This document shows positions 61,118-64,000 of a stretch of DNA of 64,000 nt, piece by piece. Both the position numbers and the translations under genes were made by a program. The DNA is from Angiostrongylus vasorum. Taxonomy: Eukaryota > Nematoda > Chromadorea > Rhabditida > Metastrongylidae. The stretch's first letter is position 1. Each line of letters begins with the position of its first letter. The DNA lies in NCBI GenBank assembly GCA_018806985.1, contig JADANN010000302.1, forward strand, positions 1 through 64,000. Direction: 5' to 3'. The notes beneath the pieces were generated by a model that was given only the letters and a program-made list of their open reading frames with translations, did no database searches and had not been told where the DNA came from.

Positions 61118-61835
61118 CTGATGTTCTGGGGATAGCCATGATTCGATGCTTCCACGTGGCTAGGGAAAGCGATCAGGTCCCCAGACAAATCTTCTGCGGA
61201 TTTCCCAACTCCAGAGTGACGAAAGGATTGGTGGGCCCGATGCGAGGCCAAACATTGGTTGAGCCGTCGGCGTAATGAACCGCATCATTACCACTGCTGA
61301 CCACTCCGTCCATGTGGATCAAACTTCTTATTAGATCGAAATTTTTCCGTTGCTGTTTTTCCCACAGTTTTACGTGGGATAGTGTATTGTTTCCCTTCGT
61401 AAGATTCATTCTTTCTCTGAAAAAAGTGGGAAACGTTTCGTATTCAAAGAACCATGGTTTCACATTAACTACGAACTAATATTGTTCGATATTCGTGCCA
61501 AATTCTAGCGAAATACCACGGTCACAAATATCGACAGGAATGACGTCAACGATACCACTACACAATCCAATTGCTTGGAAGCCCCAGTGCAGAAACATAC
61601 GGCTGTAAGCCATCACCAACTCATATCCGAATTTGTAAAAAATCTCTAGACGGGTGGCAGAAGAAGGTCTTGAGAAGGAGTACTGCATTAATAGATGAAG
61701 CTACGATATTGCAAAGAGGATTCACAGTTTATGCCGAGACATTATGAAATACTGCAGTAACTAGAACCAGAAGACAGTGTAGAACATTAGCCACGGTTTC
61801 CCACCAAGACTTAATTTGTCCAAGGAATTCCACTT
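61118..61835 (-). pseudogene. Damaged gene fragment, two exons, possible membrane protein
   Basis: Exon 61,835-61,741 follows ATTTTCCAG and reads VEFLGQIKSWWETVANVLHC then LLVLVTAVFHN, a likely membrane segment, ending AAT|GTCTCG. After a 58-nt intron, exon 61,682-61,118 follows TTAATGCAG in matching phase: YSFSRPSSATRLEIFYKFGY, MAYSRMFLHWGFQAIGLCSG, an in-frame TAG at 61,478-61,476 after GTNIEQY, then FVVNVKPWFFEYETFPTFFR, KLWEKQQRKNFDLIRSLIHM, DGVVSSGNDAVHYADGSTNV and PRIGPTNPFVTLELGNPQ. A one-base slip near 61,190 moves the frame to GDLIAFPSHVEASNHGYPQN, ending at CATCAG|GTAGAG. The rest of the gene was not found. Two lesions suggest a recent pseudogene, or sequencing errors. Family not recognised. 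Confidence 0.5.
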
Positions 61836-63736
61836 CTGGAAAATCATTATTACATTAAACATTGGCTTGCTGGAAAGAATGCTAACTGATCTCATTTTGC
61901 CTGTGGAAAGATTGGCCTTCGAGTGAGTTCTACGCAAGTTATGCGCGTTTCATAAAGAACGAATTCGCTTCTGGGCTTCGCGATCATTAGAACGAATAGG
62001 TGTAAATAGGTGAAGAAGTTAGCATGATGAAGGAGTTAATTCCAGAGTAGGACGAATTGACCTGGGAAGCTCACATGAGCATGTTGTACTTAGTGAAGAG
62101 GAAAAGGAACAGCCGCCTCTCCGCCAACGTTTTTCCACTCCAGCAATTTTTCTACCATGACGGTATGTAGGCGGAATGAAGAATCACTCAGAGCTTTCGA
62201 AAGTGCTGCCAAAATGGCGATGGTAGAAGTACCCAATTTGAGGTGAATCAAAAAATGAAACCTGAAATTCTGATCTACATCGACTATTAAAAATCAGATT
62301 TGCTGCAATATACGCTCAAATGTCGAAAATCAAGTGTGCTAAGCATTTGATACTTCTTAGCGAAAACAGTTGGGCAAATGCCACAAGCGATGAAGTTTTA
62401 CGCTGTTTCACACACCCTCAGCAAAAAGTTTGTAGACCCGACTTGCAGACTTCTTCAGCATGCGCCTAGAAATATCTTACTGCTCGAGCGACGGATAAGA
62501 AGTTACAGCACTGCTGTTGTACACTTGCAGTAACAAATGGAGAGAAGGCGTGGTGGGAAGTGTAGAAAAGGAAACACATTTAGACGTTGAAAATGAAGAA
62601 AATGGTCAACACAACTGTGAAGAAAACACACACGAGCTCCGTAACCGGGTAGAGTTGATTTTTGCATGGGCCATAGGATTTTTTGCGTATAATCCAACAG
62701 TAAATCGTGAGGAAAGAAACTTCGAAGTTGCAAATTATGTTTCATACTTCAGTCCTAACAACCCACATTGTCATTGTTGTTCGCTGCCGACTTTCCTGCG
62801 GACGACAATGCTTGGACAGTATCCGACGTGGCACCTGGGCGCACCTTTACCGAACGAAGAGCTTTTTCCAGCATAAAGAAGGAGCTCTTTTTTCTCGAAT
62901 TCCTTGTTCGGTCAACTGTAATCACGAAATTTCTATCCCATTAATGTCGTCTGCATGTAGTTTTTTACAATAAGCTCTACTGTGTGATTTGCAAAATTTC
63001 TCAAAGTGTTCGCAAAAACCTGAATGATGGTGATATTTTATACGCACGGTCTGACGAGCGGCCTCAATGATTGTAATGGATGGCCGCAGCATTACGATAA
63101 AAGGGAAAGTTTTGACATTTTAGAAAGAAAGAGCTAATGAAATCTTCAAGATGTTTCCACGGTGCAAGCGTTGGTGTTCATCAACATTTGGAGAAATCTA
63201 GAGAAACTTTCCCTTTAAAATTCGTTGTAAAAAAAATTATCTTCAGTAATTGCAGTCTGGCACCGTTTGAAATTCCATATTGAGAAGCCGACATATTTAT
63301 TGTTTCGTACTTTATCTCAAGAGAGACTATTATGAGAGATTTTAACGAATTTCGTCATGAATTAGCCGGCATGACTCCTTTTTGATTCATTTTGCTCTAA
63401 GCCGTTTATTTTGTCGTACTTTGCCGAGATCCTTTGCTACTCTTTCCGAGCTCGTTCAAAATCGTCTTTAAACATATAAGTTTTAAACACAGTAGAGAAG
63501 AATTCTATTCTACACATAGCAATTTCAAAAAGAAATCTTTCTTAGACGAGTTCACCATTTTGACTTCGATCCCGCAACGCATACTCGCGCGTGTTCTGTA
63601 CTGAGACACAAAAAATCCCAACTTAGGATCGCTAGGATAAGATGCTGGATTACTGATGTTACTTGTGTATAGGGATAATTCTTCATATTCTTTTTGAGCA
63701 AACGTGAGATGTTACCCTGTTATTCACTGCGGTAAT
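61836..63736. other. No confident gene
   Basis: Mostly AT-rich. A minus-strand stretch at about 62,225-62,095 reads LSKALSDSSFRLHTVMVEKL then LEWKNVGGEAAVPFPL to a stop and might be a further exon of the damaged gene at 61.1-61.8 kb, but its splice sites are weak. Plus-strand frames at 62,517-62,876 and 62,707-62,973 overlap in different phases and show no domain. Confidence 0.35.
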
Positions 63737-64000
63737 GCCGACTTTTCGGTAGAATCGCCTTCTTCAGAGCCTAGAAGGGTATATTGATGTGCAATTTATT
63801 ATGCCAACCGATTCAATAACAGAATCTGAACTGTACCGTTTGGATCAGATTGAGATGACAGCTTTTCGAAGAGCTCACCGTTCTTTGCGTGCCTTCCACT
63901 AAAGAAGAACAGCCGCTTAGAGTCGCATATGGTTGGTGAGTACACCACCCCACACCAGAAGTCGATGCGAAGATATGGGGCGAGATCACGTCTGATTATG
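63737..64000 (-). mobile_element. Penelope-like retroelement, copy 4 (3' end; continues beyond the right edge)
   Basis: The minus-strand start of the window edge reads IIRRDLAPYLRIDF, equivalent to VIRDLTPYVRINF of copy 1. The TGA stop of copy 1 is TGG here (63,957-63,955), so the frame would read on. The following untranslated part aligns with 56,355-56,500 (AGTCGCATATGGTTGGTGAG against AGTCGCATTTGGTTGATGAC). The terminal motif is at 63,771-63,737 with CTGAAGAAGGC and CCGAAAAGTCGGC. It is more diverged than copies 1 and 2. Confidence 0.85.

Noticed and set aside
62517..62973. Overlapping plus-strand open frames as a small secreted protein gene
   Set aside because: They lie in two phases with no signal peptide, domain or splice support.

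Overview
The window looks like a eukaryotic, nematode-type genome, most likely clade V (Strongylida or hookworm-like). Reasons: short introns ending in TTTCAG or TTTTAG, a decayed gamma-COP (coatomer) gene that still has its introns, two families of RTE/CR1-like LINEs, Penelope-like elements (PLEs) with a GIY-YIG domain, tRNA-derived SINEs and foldback MITEs. The order is inference. No bacterial operon, rRNA gene or intact tRNA gene is visible.

Layout. (1) Positions 1-35,439 are one uninterrupted tandem satellite: about 620 head-to-tail copies of a 57-bp unit (58 bp in a one-base-insertion variant). Copies are nearly identical in the interior and more varied at both ends and around 24.2-24.5 kb. 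Part of the interior has a 171-bp (3 x 57) higher-order period. The very long minus-strand reading frames here are an artefact: 57 is divisible by 3 and the unit has no stop in any minus frame. (2) Positions 35,453-37,106 hold a roughly 480-500-bp inverted repeat around a ~680-bp spacer, directly abutting the satellite. (3) Positions 37.3-39.7 kb hold a heavily mutated LINE on the plus strand. (4) Positions 40.7-43.6 kb hold the longest PLE copy, with N-terminal region, reverse transcriptase (YVDD) and GIY-YIG endonuclease, broken by a few frameshifts. (5) Positions 43.6-53.3 kb are a mosaic of MITE-like foldbacks, a 3 x 105-bp tandem repeat, SINEs, a tandem duplication split by MITEs, a PLE 3' fragment, and two pieces of ordinary genes: unidentified exons at 44.8-45.1 kb and a gamma-COP pseudogene at 47.6-48.6 kb. 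(6) Positions 53.3-55.4 kb hold a truncated LINE on the minus strand. (7) Positions 56.1-58.2 kb hold a second PLE copy on the minus strand, 5'-truncated and bounded by a perfect 13-bp target-site duplication. (8) Positions 58.7-61.8 kb hold a candidate multi-exon gene on plus and a damaged multi-exon gene on minus. (9) A further PLE copy on minus enters at the right edge.

The best candidates for something under-described are a small structured motif recurring beside the PLE pieces (hammerhead-like, with compensatory changes in two stems), the organisation of the satellite array (boundaries, trimer phase, hairpin-prone CpG-rich unit), and the conserved-frame inverted repeat at the satellite edge. 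There is no evidence for a defence system, CRISPR array or gene cluster acting as a pathway. Apart from the transposon proteins and the gamma-COP relic, the protein-like pieces could not be assigned to families.
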